Assembly (NCBI GenBank): GCA_002490635.1
Contig: DKUJ01000032.1
Location: 1,159-65,158, forward strand
Direction of reading: 5' to 3'
Origin: Porphyromonadaceae bacterium UBA7207
GTDB taxonomy: Bacteria; Bacteroidota; Bacteroidia; Bacteroidales; Muribaculaceae
Length of the DNA: 64,000 nt
In this document: piece by piece, positions 45,117 through 54,440 of the stretch
Layout: every line of letters starts with the position of its first letter
Position numbering within the stretch: position 1 is the stretch's first letter
Notes under the pieces: generated by a model
Databases searched by the model: none
What the model saw: the letters and a program-made list of their open reading frames with translations, nothing else
Told to the model about the DNA's origin: nothing
Position numbers and translations under genes: made by a program

Positions 45117-45194
45117 CCGTTGCAGCCTCCGAACATCCATGCGGTAGCGCTGTTCCACAAAAATACAAAGAATATTCGGCAAAAACATAAAAGC

Positions 45195-45902
45195 ATGAAA
45201 TCCAGGACAGCAATCATATGCTCGGCAATCCTTGCCGCAGGCATAGTGGCCATGGGCTTTGCCCTCAAAGGTGGAATCGACAACTTCGTACACCGCGAAA
45301 GACAGGTTACCGTGCGCGGACTCTGCGAGAAAGAGGTCAGCGCCAACAAGGTCACATGGCCTATCGTTACAAAAGAGGTTGGCAACGACCTTAGCGCGAT
45401 CTACAACAAAATCCAGACCACCAACAGTGCCATATCCGAATTCCTGCTCCGGAACGGCATCGAGGAAAGCGAAATCAGTATCAGCGCACCGTCGGTCTAC
45501 GACAATGCCGCAGAGCGGTACTCGTCCAACAACAATCCCTACCGCTACATGGTCACAAACGTGGTTGTTGTAACCTCGCCCAAAGTCGAGCAGGTGCGCC
45601 AGCTCATAGCCCGACAGACAGAGCTTATGCGCCAGGGCATTGCCGTAGTGGCCGGCGACTACAACTACTCCACCACCTACGAATACACCGACCTGAACAC
45701 CATAAAGCCAGAGATGATAGCCGAAGCCACCGCCGCCGCCCGTGAAGCCGCCGACAAGTTCGCCGCCGACTCCCGGAGCCGACTCGGCGGTATCAAGACA
45801 GCCTCACAGGGACAGTTCTCGATAAGCGACCGCGACCAGTACACACCGCAGATCAAAACCGTGCGTGTGGTCACCTCCATAACCTACAGTCTCGAAGACT
45901 GA
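45195..45902 (+). CDS. SIMPL (DUF541) domain protein, membrane-anchored
   Basis: A 235-residue protein with an N-terminal transmembrane or uncleaved signal segment ('AIICSAILAAGIVAMGFAL'), then a SIMPL domain with 'RQVTVRGLCEKEVSANKVTW'. The repeating alpha/beta pattern ends in 'VRVVTSITYSLED'. The family is exported or periplasmic in many bacteria; its role is not defined (some members are linked to oxidative stress). The start is set at the ATG after the promoter, discarding a 73-residue extension that overlaps dxs. Confidence 0.85.
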   Translation: MKSRTAIICSAILAAGIVAMGFALKGGIDNFVHRERQVTVRGLCEKEVSANKVTWPIVTKEVGNDLSAIYNKIQTTNSAISEFLLRNGIEESEISISAPSVYDNAAERYSSNNNPYRYMVTNVVVVTSPKVEQVRQLIARQTELMRQGIAVVAGDYNYSTTYEYTDLNTIKPEMIAEATAAAREAADKFAADSRSRLGGIKTASQGQFSISDRDQYTPQIKTVRVVTSITYSLED

Positions 45903-45905
45903 CCC

Positions 45906-47342
45906 GTGGACGCCGACACACTGCTGGCCGCGCTGCTGCATCGCCTGCCCTACACGCCCAACGACCAGCAGAGTGCCGTTGCCGCCGCGCTCACACGGTT
46001 CGTCTGCGCTCCTGCCGACCCGTCCGGCAATGTTTTTGTGCTCAACGGCTATGCCGGAACCGGAAAGACCACACTGACCGGCGCCCTTGTCGGTGCCCTC
46101 GAGAGCTCAGGCACAAAAGCTGTGCTCATGGCTCCCACCGGGCGTGCCGCAAAAGTGTTCTCGGCAAACTCGGCAGGCAGGCGCGCATGGACCATCCACC
46201 GGCGCATCTACCGGCACGCTCCTGGTGGTATCCCCGGAAGCGGCGAATATGCGCCCGGAGCGCAGGCACCGAACCGCGAACAGGGTGCCGTGTTCATTGT
46301 CGATGAGGCATCGATGATTGGAACCGCCGACGAACGTGGCGCAAGCCTCCTTCACGACCTGTTGCAGTATGTATTCGACGGCAGGGAATGCCGGCTGATA
46401 CTCATGGGCGATACCGCCCAGCTCCCGCCCGTGGGCGCGGAGAAATCGCCGGCAATGAACATTTCCTTCCTTCGCTCGCTGGGCCTTAAAGTCAGCGGCG
46501 CCACACTCACCGCCACCGCCCGCCAGGCGGCAGACAGCGGGATACTGTTCAACGCCACCAGGCTGCGACGTGCCATGGCCGCGGCAATAGCTGCCGCCGA
46601 TTCGCCGGCAGCGGTGCCTAAACTGCGTGTGAACGGATTCCCCGACGTTCGTTCCGTTTCCGGCGAAGACCTGCCGGAACTCCTCGAAAAATCTTATGCC
46701 GATTCACTTACCGACACCATAGTGATTACCCGCTCCAACCGCAGAGCCACGGAATATAACCGCGCGATACGCTCCGCGGTGCTGTGGAGGGAAGAAGAGA
46801 TAACGCGCGACGACATGTTGATAGTCGCACGCAACCACTATTTTTCCAGACGCGACAAGGGGATGCCCGACTTCGTGGCCAACGGCGACATTGTGGCGGT
46901 GGAGCGGGTCTACGGAACAGAAACCCGCTACGGCATGCGCTTCGCCGACGTATGTCTCCGCCTGCCCGAAGGCAATACTTTCGACATAAAAATTCTGCTC
47001 GACAACCTCAGCTCCGAGGAAGCCAACCTAAGCCGGGAGGCATGGCTGAACCTGTATTCCGGCATACTTTCCGACAACGACCGCTTCGGCGACACCCCTC
47101 AGACCGAACGTGCCGCGTCGCTGGCCACCGACCCGTACTGGAACGCGCTGCATGTGAAGTATGCCTACGCCATCACATGCCACAAAGCGCAGGGCGGGCA
47201 GTGGAACGATGTGTTCGTCGACCTGGCATATATCCCCGAGGACGCCCTCGGGCTGCCTCTCTATCGCTGGCTGTACACGGCAATCACGCGTGCGCGCACA
47301 CGTCTCCATCTTATCTCTCCGCCAGAACAACTGCTCGAATAG
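45906..47342 (+). CDS. RecD-like superfamily I DNA helicase
   Basis: A 478-residue ATPase. Walker A is 'GYAGTGKTTLTGAL', Walker B is 'VFIVDEASMIG', motif III is 'LMGDTAQLPPVG', and the C-terminal UvrD_C_2-like segment is 'YAITCHKAQGGQWNDVFVDL' followed by 'LYTAITRARTRLHLI'. These define the RecD/exonuclease-V-alpha-like group, which acts on DNA 5' to 3'. It appears to be a solo protein, since no RecB or RecC is nearby. The start is a GTG at 45906, three bases after the SIMPL gene stop; no nearby ATG fits. Confidence 0.88.
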   Translation: MDADTLLAALLHRLPYTPNDQQSAVAAALTRFVCAPADPSGNVFVLNGYAGTGKTTLTGALVGALESSGTKAVLMAPTGRAAKVFSANSAGRRAWTIHRRIYRHAPGGIPGSGEYAPGAQAPNREQGAVFIVDEASMIGTADERGASLLHDLLQYVFDGRECRLILMGDTAQLPPVGAEKSPAMNISFLRSLGLKVSGATLTATARQAADSGILFNATRLRRAMAAAIAAADSPAAVPKLRVNGFPDVRSVSGEDLPELLEKSYADSLTDTIVITRSNRRATEYNRAIRSAVLWREEEITRDDMLIVARNHYFSRRDKGMPDFVANGDIVAVERVYGTETRYGMRFADVCLRLPEGNTFDIKILLDNLSSEEANLSREAWLNLYSGILSDNDRFGDTPQTERAASLATDPYWNALHVKYAYAITCHKAQGGQWNDVFVDLAYIPEDALGLPLYRWLYTAITRARTRLHLISPPEQLLE

Positions 47343-47348
47343 CCGACT

Positions 47349-48629
47349 CTACGATACTCCAAGGGCTATATGCCTGAAACCTATGCGGCATCTGGTGCAA
47401 TGGTGCAGGCTGCAATAATTGTTGTGCAGCTCAATCAGAGCCTGGCTTTCGAAAGCATCGCGGCAGGCAACGCCGCAGGCCGTGAATGTGCGCACTGGCC
47501 TGTTGTCCTCGGCAGGAAGCGAGCGCAAGAGTTCAAAAGCCCTCTCCACAATGTCCTCGTCGCCATAGGTGCTTCCATATGCATACAGCACCGGCACCGC
47601 CACATTTATCACCAGAGTATCCAGCGATCTGGCACTGAACGCCCGAGGCGATGCCGTAGAGGCTCCTCCTGGCCTGTAGTGCCGTGCCCAGTAGCCCTCG
47701 AGTGTGATATCGAACAGATTGCGCGCCTCCTCAAGGTCGCGGACTGCCGGCAGGGCGCTGCCTATGCGGAAGCCTCCGCGGACAAATGCCGCCAATGCCG
47801 CCAGCCTGTGCTGGGGAAAATTCGCAGGCCGCATCCTCGCCATCTTCCAGCCAAGATTTCCGGCACGCCTAAGCCCGAACTTACGACTCAGAAACAGATA
47901 CTCCTCGCGCAGGCGCCCCACGTAGGCGTCGGAAGCGGCCAGTTCCTCATCGTCCAGAAAGCCGGCCATGCCGAAAAGCAGCCCTTCGACAGCTTCAGGC
48001 GAATCGGCATGTTTCCGCAGGCAACGCAACGGAACAGAGGCGGCAAGCCGCTCGAAAGGTTCTGCATTGGTACTGAATCCCAGAGCACGGGCAAGAGTGG
48101 CATACACGGCAGCGCCCCAGTCGCCGCCGGAGCTGTCGGCCACGGCCGCTATACGGCGTGCCTTGTTCTGCAGACGTTCGAAAAGCAGGCGGTTCAGCCA
48201 GTCGGAAAGATGCATCGGCGAAACACGTGCGAGAGTGGCTGTGCATGCCGGGAGCGCCCCCGACATGGTAAGTTCCGAATAGCGCTCCGACAGTCCCGGG
48301 GCTGCCCTGAGGACCACCTGCGGTATCCGGCTGCCGTCCGACCTGCGCACATCGCAGTCGGCCTCTCCAACGACATGCAGAATCACCGAATCGTAGCTGC
48401 TGTCGTGCTGGTGGCCGTGGCGGTACCAGTCGGAAGAGCGCACATGGATTTCGATGTTTCCGGCCCAGGTGCGGCCGCGTGCGCGGACTTTGCCGTTGAA
48501 AAAGTCAGGACCGGCATCGCGGTTCGGCACACCAGGATCGAGAATCTCGATTGGTGTGCCTCCGGTGGTGGTCATCGATGACGATTCCCACAGCCGGTGC
48601 TGCCACAGGTACTGCAGCCGCTTTTCCAT
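47349..48629 (-). CDS. DUF2851 family protein
   Basis: A 426-residue protein of a Bacteroidota-typical family with no assigned function. The N-terminal part has 'IEILDPGVPNRDAGPDFFNGKVRARGRTWAGNIEIHVRSSDW' as its recognisable core (landmark within about residues 27-68), and a basic C-terminal region carries a Cys/His cluster ('HNNYCSLHHCTRCRIG'). That pair of CxxC/HC groups near 405-418 could bind a metal. It is the last gene of a minus-strand operon with riboflavin synthase and GH31, and converges with the helicase gene. Confidence 0.8.
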   Translation of the reverse strand: MEKRLQYLWQHRLWESSSMTTTGGTPIEILDPGVPNRDAGPDFFNGKVRARGRTWAGNIEIHVRSSDWYRHGHQHDSSYDSVILHVVGEADCDVRRSDGSRIPQVVLRAAPGLSERYSELTMSGALPACTATLARVSPMHLSDWLNRLLFERLQNKARRIAAVADSSGGDWGAAVYATLARALGFSTNAEPFERLAASVPLRCLRKHADSPEAVEGLLFGMAGFLDDEELAASDAYVGRLREEYLFLSRKFGLRRAGNLGWKMARMRPANFPQHRLAALAAFVRGGFRIGSALPAVRDLEEARNLFDITLEGYWARHYRPGGASTASPRAFSARSLDTLVINVAVPVLYAYGSTYGDEDIVERAFELLRSLPAEDNRPVRTFTACGVACRDAFESQALIELHNNYCSLHHCTRCRIGFRHIALGVS

Positions 48630-48648
48630 GGCCGGTCAGCCGGGGATG

Positions 48649-49257
48649 TCAACGCGCGAACCGGCTCAGGCGCGCTATATATTTCCCTATGATGTCGAAC
48701 TCGATATTGACCACACTTCCCACTGCTATGCTTCCGAAAGTGGTGTGATCGCGGGTGTAAGGGATTATGGCCACGCGGAAGCCCTCTTCGGTGCTGTCGC
48801 ACACTGTAAGACTCACTCCGTCGACCGTTACCGATCCTTTCTCAACCGTTACATAGCCCTGTGCGGCCATTTCGGGAGACACTCTGTAGGCGAATGTGAA
48901 ATACGTGCTGCCGTCGGCGTCCTCCACGGCAACGCACTCGGCGGTAGTGTCGACATGTCCCTGCACGATGTGACCGTCGAGACGGCCGTCCATGCGCATG
49001 GAGCGTTCGAGATTCACAGGACTTCCGGCCTGCAGGCGCCCGAGATTCGAGCGTTCGAGGGTCTCGCGTATGGCGGTTACAGTGTATGTGCCGTCTGCAT
49101 TTGTTCCTGTCACTGTCAGGCACACGCCGTTGTGAGCCACCGATTGGTCCACAGTAAGCTCCTCGGCGAAGCTGCAGCGGATGGTAAGCTCGATATTGGA
49201 TTCCATTTGGCGCACACTCACTACGCGTGCCGCCTCTTCTACTATTCCTGAGAACAT
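48649..49257 (-). CDS. ribE: Riboflavin synthase, alpha subunit
   Basis: Forms riboflavin from two molecules of 6,7-dimethyl-8-ribityllumazine. It has 202 residues with two tandem lumazine-binding domains: the first opens 'MFSGIVEEAARV' and ends 'NLERSMRMDGRLDGHIVQGHVD', the second repeats as 'GSVTVDGVSLTVCD' and 'VVNIEFDIIGKYIARL'. The start is set at MFSG, the near-universal N-terminus of the family. It lies between GH31 and DUF2851 genes rather than with other rib genes. Confidence 0.95.
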   Translation of the reverse strand: MFSGIVEEAARVVSVRQMESNIELTIRCSFAEELTVDQSVAHNGVCLTVTGTNADGTYTVTAIRETLERSNLGRLQAGSPVNLERSMRMDGRLDGHIVQGHVDTTAECVAVEDADGSTYFTFAYRVSPEMAAQGYVTVEKGSVTVDGVSLTVCDSTEEGFRVAIIPYTRDHTTFGSIAVGSVVNIEFDIIGKYIARLSRFAR

Positions 49258-49273
49258 ATTTATTATGAAGGTA

Positions 49274-51598
49274 TCAGAGGTGATATCCCACACGCACACG
49301 CATGGTGTTCGAGGGAATGAAAGTGGTTTTGAAATTTACGGTCCGTGCCAGGGGGTCGTACACGGCATCGACCGGCACTCCGTCGACGCTCACTGTGGCA
49401 GGGCCTTCCATGCAGTACACCACGAACTCGAGCTCTACCGATGCCGGAGCTCCGGGATATGTGCCGCGGCTGCTCAGGCGGATGTCGGCACCGGTGGTAT
49501 CGGCTGTAGCCACCATGTCGATGAGCCTGAATTCGCCTTTGGCAAGCGACTGAGCCGACTCGCGGTTGTCGTCGTAGAGGGTGAACTGCCCGTGCTCTCC
49601 TGGGAAATAATTGACTGTAAACGCATCTGCACGATAGTCGGCAGTACTGTTCATATTATAGTCGGCGGTGGGAAAGATGGAACCGGCGCGCACAAAAACC
49701 GGAAGCACCTCGAGCGGGGCTTTCACGATGGCTTCCGAACCGCCGGCATAGCGCAGCTCAGGGTCGTTGAAATCAATCCACTCGCTACCCGCAGGGAACA
49801 CCACACGGCGTTGCACGGCGCCTTCCTCGACCACGGGTGCGATAAGCAGATCATTGCCCCATAGATATTCGTAGGGAACATTGTCGTAACGCCCGTCGCC
49901 GTCGATGCCGAAATCGAGCGGACGCGCCAGCGGCCAGCCTTTGGTCGCGTTCTCCCAGGCCAGGGAGTAGTTATACGGCAGCCAGCGATAGCGCTCACGC
50001 ACAATCTGCACCAGCAGACTGTGATACTGCGGATAGTTGAACGGCTCGGCGAACTGCTGGGCATGCGTGCGGAAGACAGGCGTGAAAAGCCCGGCCTCGA
50101 GCCAGCGCACATAAAGCTCCGGCATATATGGATTGGCCTCGTCGACGGCGAATCCGCCAAGGTCGCTGCTCATGTAGCCCAGGCCGCTCAGCCCGGAGTT
50201 GAGCATTATGCGGATCTGTGGTTCCAGACCGCCCCAGGAGCGCGACACGTCGGTCGACCATGGGAAGACGCTATGCCGCTGAAGGCCGGTGGTACCGCCA
50301 CGCATAAGCGTGATCAGTCGCCTGTCGGGATAATGCTCGGCATAAAGCTCGCTGATGATACTGCTCCAGTCGTTGCCGTAGTGGTTATGGTATTTCCGCG
50401 CGCCAAGTCCGTTGGCGTGGAATCCGGTCTCGGGATGCACCTCAGGCTCGCCAAGGTCGCCCCACCAGCCGCCGACACCCAGGTCGGTGAGCATGCGGTA
50501 GCGGTCGCCGAGCCAACGGCGTGTCTTGGGATTGGACACATCGAACATGCCACCCTCGCCCACCCATATGGTAACGGGATGGGTGGCACCGATGCTGTCG
50601 CGCACCATCATGCTGTCGGCATCGAGGGTGTTGTAGTTGTCGATACCGGTGCCGTTGCGCAGTATGTACGGTTCGGAAACGGTGATGAGCTTCACTCCGC
50701 GGTCGGCCAGGCGGCGCATCATGCCTTCGGGATCGGGCCACACGCTGCGGTCCCAGTCCAGGAAACCCATATCCTGTTCCCTGCCGAACCAGTACAGGTC
50801 CAGCACGATACCGTCGAGTGGATAGCCCTGGCCACGAAGGGAATCGACTGCGGCAACCGTTTCCTCGGGGCTCTTATAGCCGTATTTTGACGTTATGTAA
50901 CCCATGGCCCAGAAAGGAGGCAGGGGCTGGCGGCCCGTGAGCGATGTCAGCGCTGTGGTAAGTTCGGCGAGGCTATGCACACCACCGATATAATAGTATG
51001 TCACCGGCAGATCCGATTCGGTGGTATATACGATGCTGTCCGACGCCACCATGGTCGATGCGGCGAAATCATCGAAAAGCAGAGCGAAGCCGTCGCTGCT
51101 CAGCAACACGGGCATGGTTATGTTCATCTGGCTGATACGCTGGTCGTCGCCGGTATAGCCATAGTTCTGGCGGTTATAGTTCACCAGAGTATCGCCGCGG
51201 AGGTTCAGCTTGTGGCCACGTTCACCGGCGCCATAGAACGAGCCTCCTGAGTTGGTGCTGAGCACAAGCGTGCTCTTTCCTTCGCTGCGGCTGCGCAGTC
51301 CGCTGTCGCGGATCCAGGTGCCGTTGAGGCGGTCGGTTATGGTGAGCACACCGGCACTGTCGATGCTGACTCCCACACGCGGAACAGCGCTGCTGTCGGG
51401 CCACTGGCGCACAAGCACAGTCTGCTCCGGGGGCTCGGGCACGCCCGCCGGCGTGTTGGTAACTTTCACGATATTGCCCGACAGCATGGTGGCGCTCACA
51501 TTGCGCCCGCCGGCGACGCCTTCGAGCACAAGCGCTTCCGCCGGCATCATGCAGGTAGCGGCCAACAATGCCGCAAGCAGATATTTGTAGATTTTCAT
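49274..51598 (-). CDS. Glycoside hydrolase family 31 (alpha-glucosidase/xylosidase type)
   Basis: A 774-residue exported retaining alpha-glycosidase. It has a signal peptide ('LLAALLAATCMMPAEA') and an N-terminal galactose-mutarotase-like sandwich. The (beta/alpha)8 barrel carries 'DGIVLDLYWFGREQDMGFLDWD' (landmark near residue 270), the nucleophile Asp in 'GWWGDLGEPE' (about residue 380) and a probable acid/base Asp in 'PWSTDVSRSWGGL' (about 447). C-terminal beta domains follow. Periplasmic or surface starch/oligosaccharide degradation is likely; the sugar specificity is not readable. It lies 8 bases after the gene encoding the unknown membrane protein. The start at 51598 gives the shorter of two signal-peptide options. 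Confidence 0.9.
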   Translation of the reverse strand: MKIYKYLLAALLAATCMMPAEALVLEGVAGGRNVSATMLSGNIVKVTNTPAGVPEPPEQTVLVRQWPDSSAVPRVGVSIDSAGVLTITDRLNGTWIRDSGLRSRSEGKSTLVLSTNSGGSFYGAGERGHKLNLRGDTLVNYNRQNYGYTGDDQRISQMNITMPVLLSSDGFALLFDDFAASTMVASDSIVYTTESDLPVTYYYIGGVHSLAELTTALTSLTGRQPLPPFWAMGYITSKYGYKSPEETVAAVDSLRGQGYPLDGIVLDLYWFGREQDMGFLDWDRSVWPDPEGMMRRLADRGVKLITVSEPYILRNGTGIDNYNTLDADSMMVRDSIGATHPVTIWVGEGGMFDVSNPKTRRWLGDRYRMLTDLGVGGWWGDLGEPEVHPETGFHANGLGARKYHNHYGNDWSSIISELYAEHYPDRRLITLMRGGTTGLQRHSVFPWSTDVSRSWGGLEPQIRIMLNSGLSGLGYMSSDLGGFAVDEANPYMPELYVRWLEAGLFTPVFRTHAQQFAEPFNYPQYHSLLVQIVRERYRWLPYNYSLAWENATKGWPLARPLDFGIDGDGRYDNVPYEYLWGNDLLIAPVVEEGAVQRRVVFPAGSEWIDFNDPELRYAGGSEAIVKAPLEVLPVFVRAGSIFPTADYNMNSTADYRADAFTVNYFPGEHGQFTLYDDNRESAQSLAKGEFRLIDMVATADTTGADIRLSSRGTYPGAPASVELEFVVYCMEGPATVSVDGVPVDAVYDPLARTVNFKTTFIPSNTMRVRVGYHL

Positions 51599-51606
51599 TG
51601 TCGTTT

Positions 51607-53328
51607 TCAAGGATCTATCCAATAGGTGTATCCGCGCCAGTTGATCTTGGTGTCTCCCTCACGGTTATATTCAGGTTGATGGATGCCAGTGCGCGGATTG
51701 CGTTTCGTGCCACTGCGGCGCACGGCTTCAAGAACGGTACTGAAGCTGTCGCTGCCTGCCAGCAGCGGCCCCCAGTATGTGGTGAGCCGGTTGAACCGGT
51801 AACTGTTTATGTCGTCGAAGAGGCCGGCAAGTCCTTCTGTGGCCTCCATCTCGTTCCTATCCCACACACGGTTGGCGTCGAGATAGGCCACTGCCGCCGC
51901 ATACGACGATACCTGGCGTGCCGGGGGAGTAGCCGGCTCCGGAACATCGGCGGCAGGTTCAGGAGATTCCGCGCTGTCGGCGATTTCCGGCATCTCGACC
52001 GCGTCGCCGGCGGCAATCTCCTCTTCCTGGCTGAATCCGAAACTTATCCATCCCAGGAAAAAGCCTATACACAAAGCCAATGCTGCCACTATGGCGGTTA
52101 CGAAGAAAGACCGGCGGCTGCGGCCGCCTACATACACAAGGTTGTTGCTGCGGCCTGCGCCCTCGCTGAGACCTTCGCCACTGACAACATAGCCCTCCAC
52201 GGGGCAGCGCCGGAGAGCTTTGGGGGAATGTATGGTGAAATGCACCGAGTCCGACGGATCCGGCGTGTCCACCGGCAGGTCGAAATGGTAGGTTTTGCCC
52301 AGCTCTTTCATCTGCACCTGGGCCTGGGCCGTGGATGCGAGATCGAGCTTCCCTCTGAATGGAAGATAACCCGGCGCGCCGATTTCCACATTGGCCGGAC
52401 TCAGTTCGGTGTAGGTGAACTGCACTCCCGAGTTTATTTCACGTCCGTTCACACGAACCTGCGCGCTTTCCAGAACAGTGCGGCTGCCGTGTGCTGTTAT
52501 CAGAAAAGAAGCCGGAGTCAGGGTTTTGACCGCCTCGCTGCCGGAGGGAGCCTCTATTGCCTGGCCGGCGCCGGAGGGCACAATACCGGTGACAATGTCG
52601 GCGAAACCCGAACGTTTCCACACTATTTCGAGCTTTTCGCCCTGGGGCACAAGTACAGGCTTGTTGAACGGCATCCGGAAGATATGCGGCACAAAGCCCT
52701 CGGCAGTGGGAGCGGGCGGGTTGAGTACTATCAACGGCGATAGCGACACCGGCGTTGCGTCGGGTCCTGAGAAAGTGGCCTCGCCATCGTCGGGCACCAG
52801 CAGCACTCCGGCATATCCGGCCCACGACGGCGTGTAGAAAAGCCCCGCGGCATAGTCTTTCAGCGTATGATTGCCAGAGCCGCCACAGCGGGCATAGCCG
52901 TAGTCGCGACCTTCCGAATTCACCCTCGCGGCCTTGAGTTCGCCGGCAGGATAATCCCTGGCAAACAGACTGCGCAGCATGGCGATGCCATCGGCATCGA
53001 CCGCAGGGCACACTATAAGGCCGCGTGTACGGTCAAGCACAACCTCAAGCTCATCCGGAGTTATGGCAATGCCATCCGGAACAAACACCGAGGCCGCGAG
53101 ATGGTCGCCGGCAACATCCGGGATGGTGCGGATAATGGTCAACATCACCCCATGCATGTGGTAGCTCACAAGGAGAAACACATGCATACGGCTCCAGTCG
53201 CATCCGATTTTCCCTAACACATTGCGGAAATCGCCGACAAAACGGCGCACATCCTCCTCGGGATTGAGATTGACAAGGCTCTTGTAGCCCCGCTGCGACT
53301 TGGCTATATATAATTGGAGTTTAGACAT
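51607..53328 (-). CDS. Uncharacterised single-pass membrane protein, 573 residues
   Basis: Not recognised. The first about 400 residues have no signal peptide and look cytoplasmic and mixed alpha/beta ('MHVFLLVSYHMHGVMLTII', '...DELEVVLDRTRGLIVCPA'). Three beta-rich PEGA/Ig-like stretches ('VLVPQGEKLEIVWKRSG', 'VNGREINSGVQFTYTELSPAN', 'APGYLPFRGKLDL') follow. A transmembrane helix (about 405-428, after 'GGRSRRS') leads to an acidic Pro-rich stalk and a about 90-residue exported C-terminal domain. It is the first gene of an operon with GH31, ribE and DUF2851, behind a good promoter. Confidence 0.7.
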   Translation of the reverse strand: MSKLQLYIAKSQRGYKSLVNLNPEEDVRRFVGDFRNVLGKIGCDWSRMHVFLLVSYHMHGVMLTIIRTIPDVAGDHLAASVFVPDGIAITPDELEVVLDRTRGLIVCPAVDADGIAMLRSLFARDYPAGELKAARVNSEGRDYGYARCGGSGNHTLKDYAAGLFYTPSWAGYAGVLLVPDDGEATFSGPDATPVSLSPLIVLNPPAPTAEGFVPHIFRMPFNKPVLVPQGEKLEIVWKRSGFADIVTGIVPSGAGQAIEAPSGSEAVKTLTPASFLITAHGSRTVLESAQVRVNGREINSGVQFTYTELSPANVEIGAPGYLPFRGKLDLASTAQAQVQMKELGKTYHFDLPVDTPDPSDSVHFTIHSPKALRRCPVEGYVVSGEGLSEGAGRSNNLVYVGGRSRRSFFVTAIVAALALCIGFFLGWISFGFSQEEEIAAGDAVEMPEIADSAESPEPAADVPEPATPPARQVSSYAAAVAYLDANRVWDRNEMEATEGLAGLFDDINSYRFNRLTTYWGPLLAGSDSFSTVLEAVRRSGTKRNPRTGIHQPEYNREGDTKINWRGYTYWIDP

Positions 53329-53364
53329 TTTGCGGTTACACGCGGCATGCCGTGCGTGCATTTG

Positions 53365-53395
53365 CAAAATTACACAACTTGTGCCATTCAGGCAA
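53365..53395 (-). promoter_or_regulatory. Promoter of the minus-strand operon at 53328
   Basis: On the minus strand: TTG (53395-53393), a 20-bp spacer, then TAATTTTG (53372-53365), 37 bases before the ATG at 53328. Confidence 0.65.
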
Positions 53396-53417
53396 CAGAT
53401 ATACTGCGCGAAAATGG

Positions 53418-53425
53418 TAATTTTG
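53418..53425 (+). promoter_or_regulatory. -7 box upstream of the beta-lactamase gene
   Basis: TAATTTTG, an exact TAnnTTTG match, 44 bases before the ATG at 53469 and divergent from the operon promoter at 53365. Confidence 0.5.
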
Positions 53426-53468
53426 CAACTCCAACGCCGGGAATTACCGTGCATAACCATTGACAACC

Positions 53469-54440
53469 ATGACACGTTGCTGTTTTCTGTTGCTGACATG
53501 CATCTTTTTTCTTGCCGGCCGGGGGCATGAATGCCGCCCGGCTCAACCTCCATTAGCCGGGACACCCGACCGCGGCATCGCACGGATAGAGACACTCCTT
53601 AAAGCTTATGTAGCCGGAAAGGATGCCAGGGCAGGAATAGCCGTGATTGTCGACGGCAGGGACACGGTGTCGGTCAACGGCAACCGCGACTTCCCGATGC
53701 TGAGTGTCTACAAGTTTCCACAGGCGCTCGCCGTGGCCGACCACTGCGTGCGGCACGGCATAGAGTTGTCGGACTCCATCGCCATCAGTCCCGACGAGAT
53801 AAAGACCGGCACCTGGAGCCCACTGCGCGAAAGATACGGGATACGCGCGCTGAGTCTGCCGGTCCGGGAACTCTTGGAATTTTCCGTAATCCAGAGCGAC
53901 AACAACGCCTGCGACATCCTCTTCCGGCTTATCGGAGGCACATCGGCAGCCGACAGTCTGATGAAAGCCACCGGCTTCGGCGACATAGTGATTTCGGCCA
54001 CCGAAGACGAGATGCACCGCGACATGTACATGTGCTATCTGAACCGGTCCACGCCATTGGCCATGGCCGGACTTTTCGACCGTTTCTACCGTGGCGGCTT
54101 AGCGGACACATCGCAGGTGCACCGGGCAATCGGGGAAATGATGATGTCGTGTGCCACCGGCGACAGAAGACTTCCGGCGCCGCTCCTGCCCACAAACGCG
54201 GAAATAGGCCACAAAACCGGCACCGGCGACCGAAATTCCCAAGGACGCCTGACAGGTGTCAACGATGCCGGATATGTATTCCTGCCGAATGGAAACGGCT
54301 ATGCCATAGCCGTATTCATAGCCGACTCGGCCTACGACATGGAGCAGACCGAAAGAATGATTGCCGATATATCCGGGATTGTATTCGAGGCCCTGCTGAA
54401 CCTTTCACCGGATAGGGATTCCAGAACCGCTGAACAATGA
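53469..54440 (+). CDS. Class A beta-lactamase (subclass A2-like serine hydrolase)
   Basis: A 323-residue periplasmic serine beta-lactamase with a signal peptide (1-20). Motifs are S79-V-Y-K82 (S-x2-K), S143-D144-N145 (SDN), the omega-loop acidic region 'ATEDEMH' (about 177-183) and K249-T-G. The layout and the 'MLSVYKFP' context match the CfxA/CblA/CepA-type group of Bacteroidota, which hydrolyse cephalosporins. Activity and expression cannot be judged from sequence. It shares an intergenic region with a divergent operon, and its stop overlaps the next ATG. An upstream TTG would add three residues. Confidence 0.88.
   Translation: MTRCCFLLLTCIFFLAGRGHECRPAQPPLAGTPDRGIARIETLLKAYVAGKDARAGIAVIVDGRDTVSVNGNRDFPMLSVYKFPQALAVADHCVRHGIELSDSIAISPDEIKTGTWSPLRERYGIRALSLPVRELLEFSVIQSDNNACDILFRLIGGTSAADSLMKATGFGDIVISATEDEMHRDMYMCYLNRSTPLAMAGLFDRFYRGGLADTSQVHRAIGEMMMSCATGDRRLPAPLLPTNAEIGHKTGTGDRNSQGRLTGVNDAGYVFLPNGNGYAIAVFIADSAYDMEQTERMIADISGIVFEALLNLSPDRDSRTAEQ

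Noticed and set aside
47370..48581. 403-codon plus-strand open frame over the DUF2851 gene
   Set aside because: It is antiparallel to DUF2851, which fits the operon and family; the shadow has no motif.
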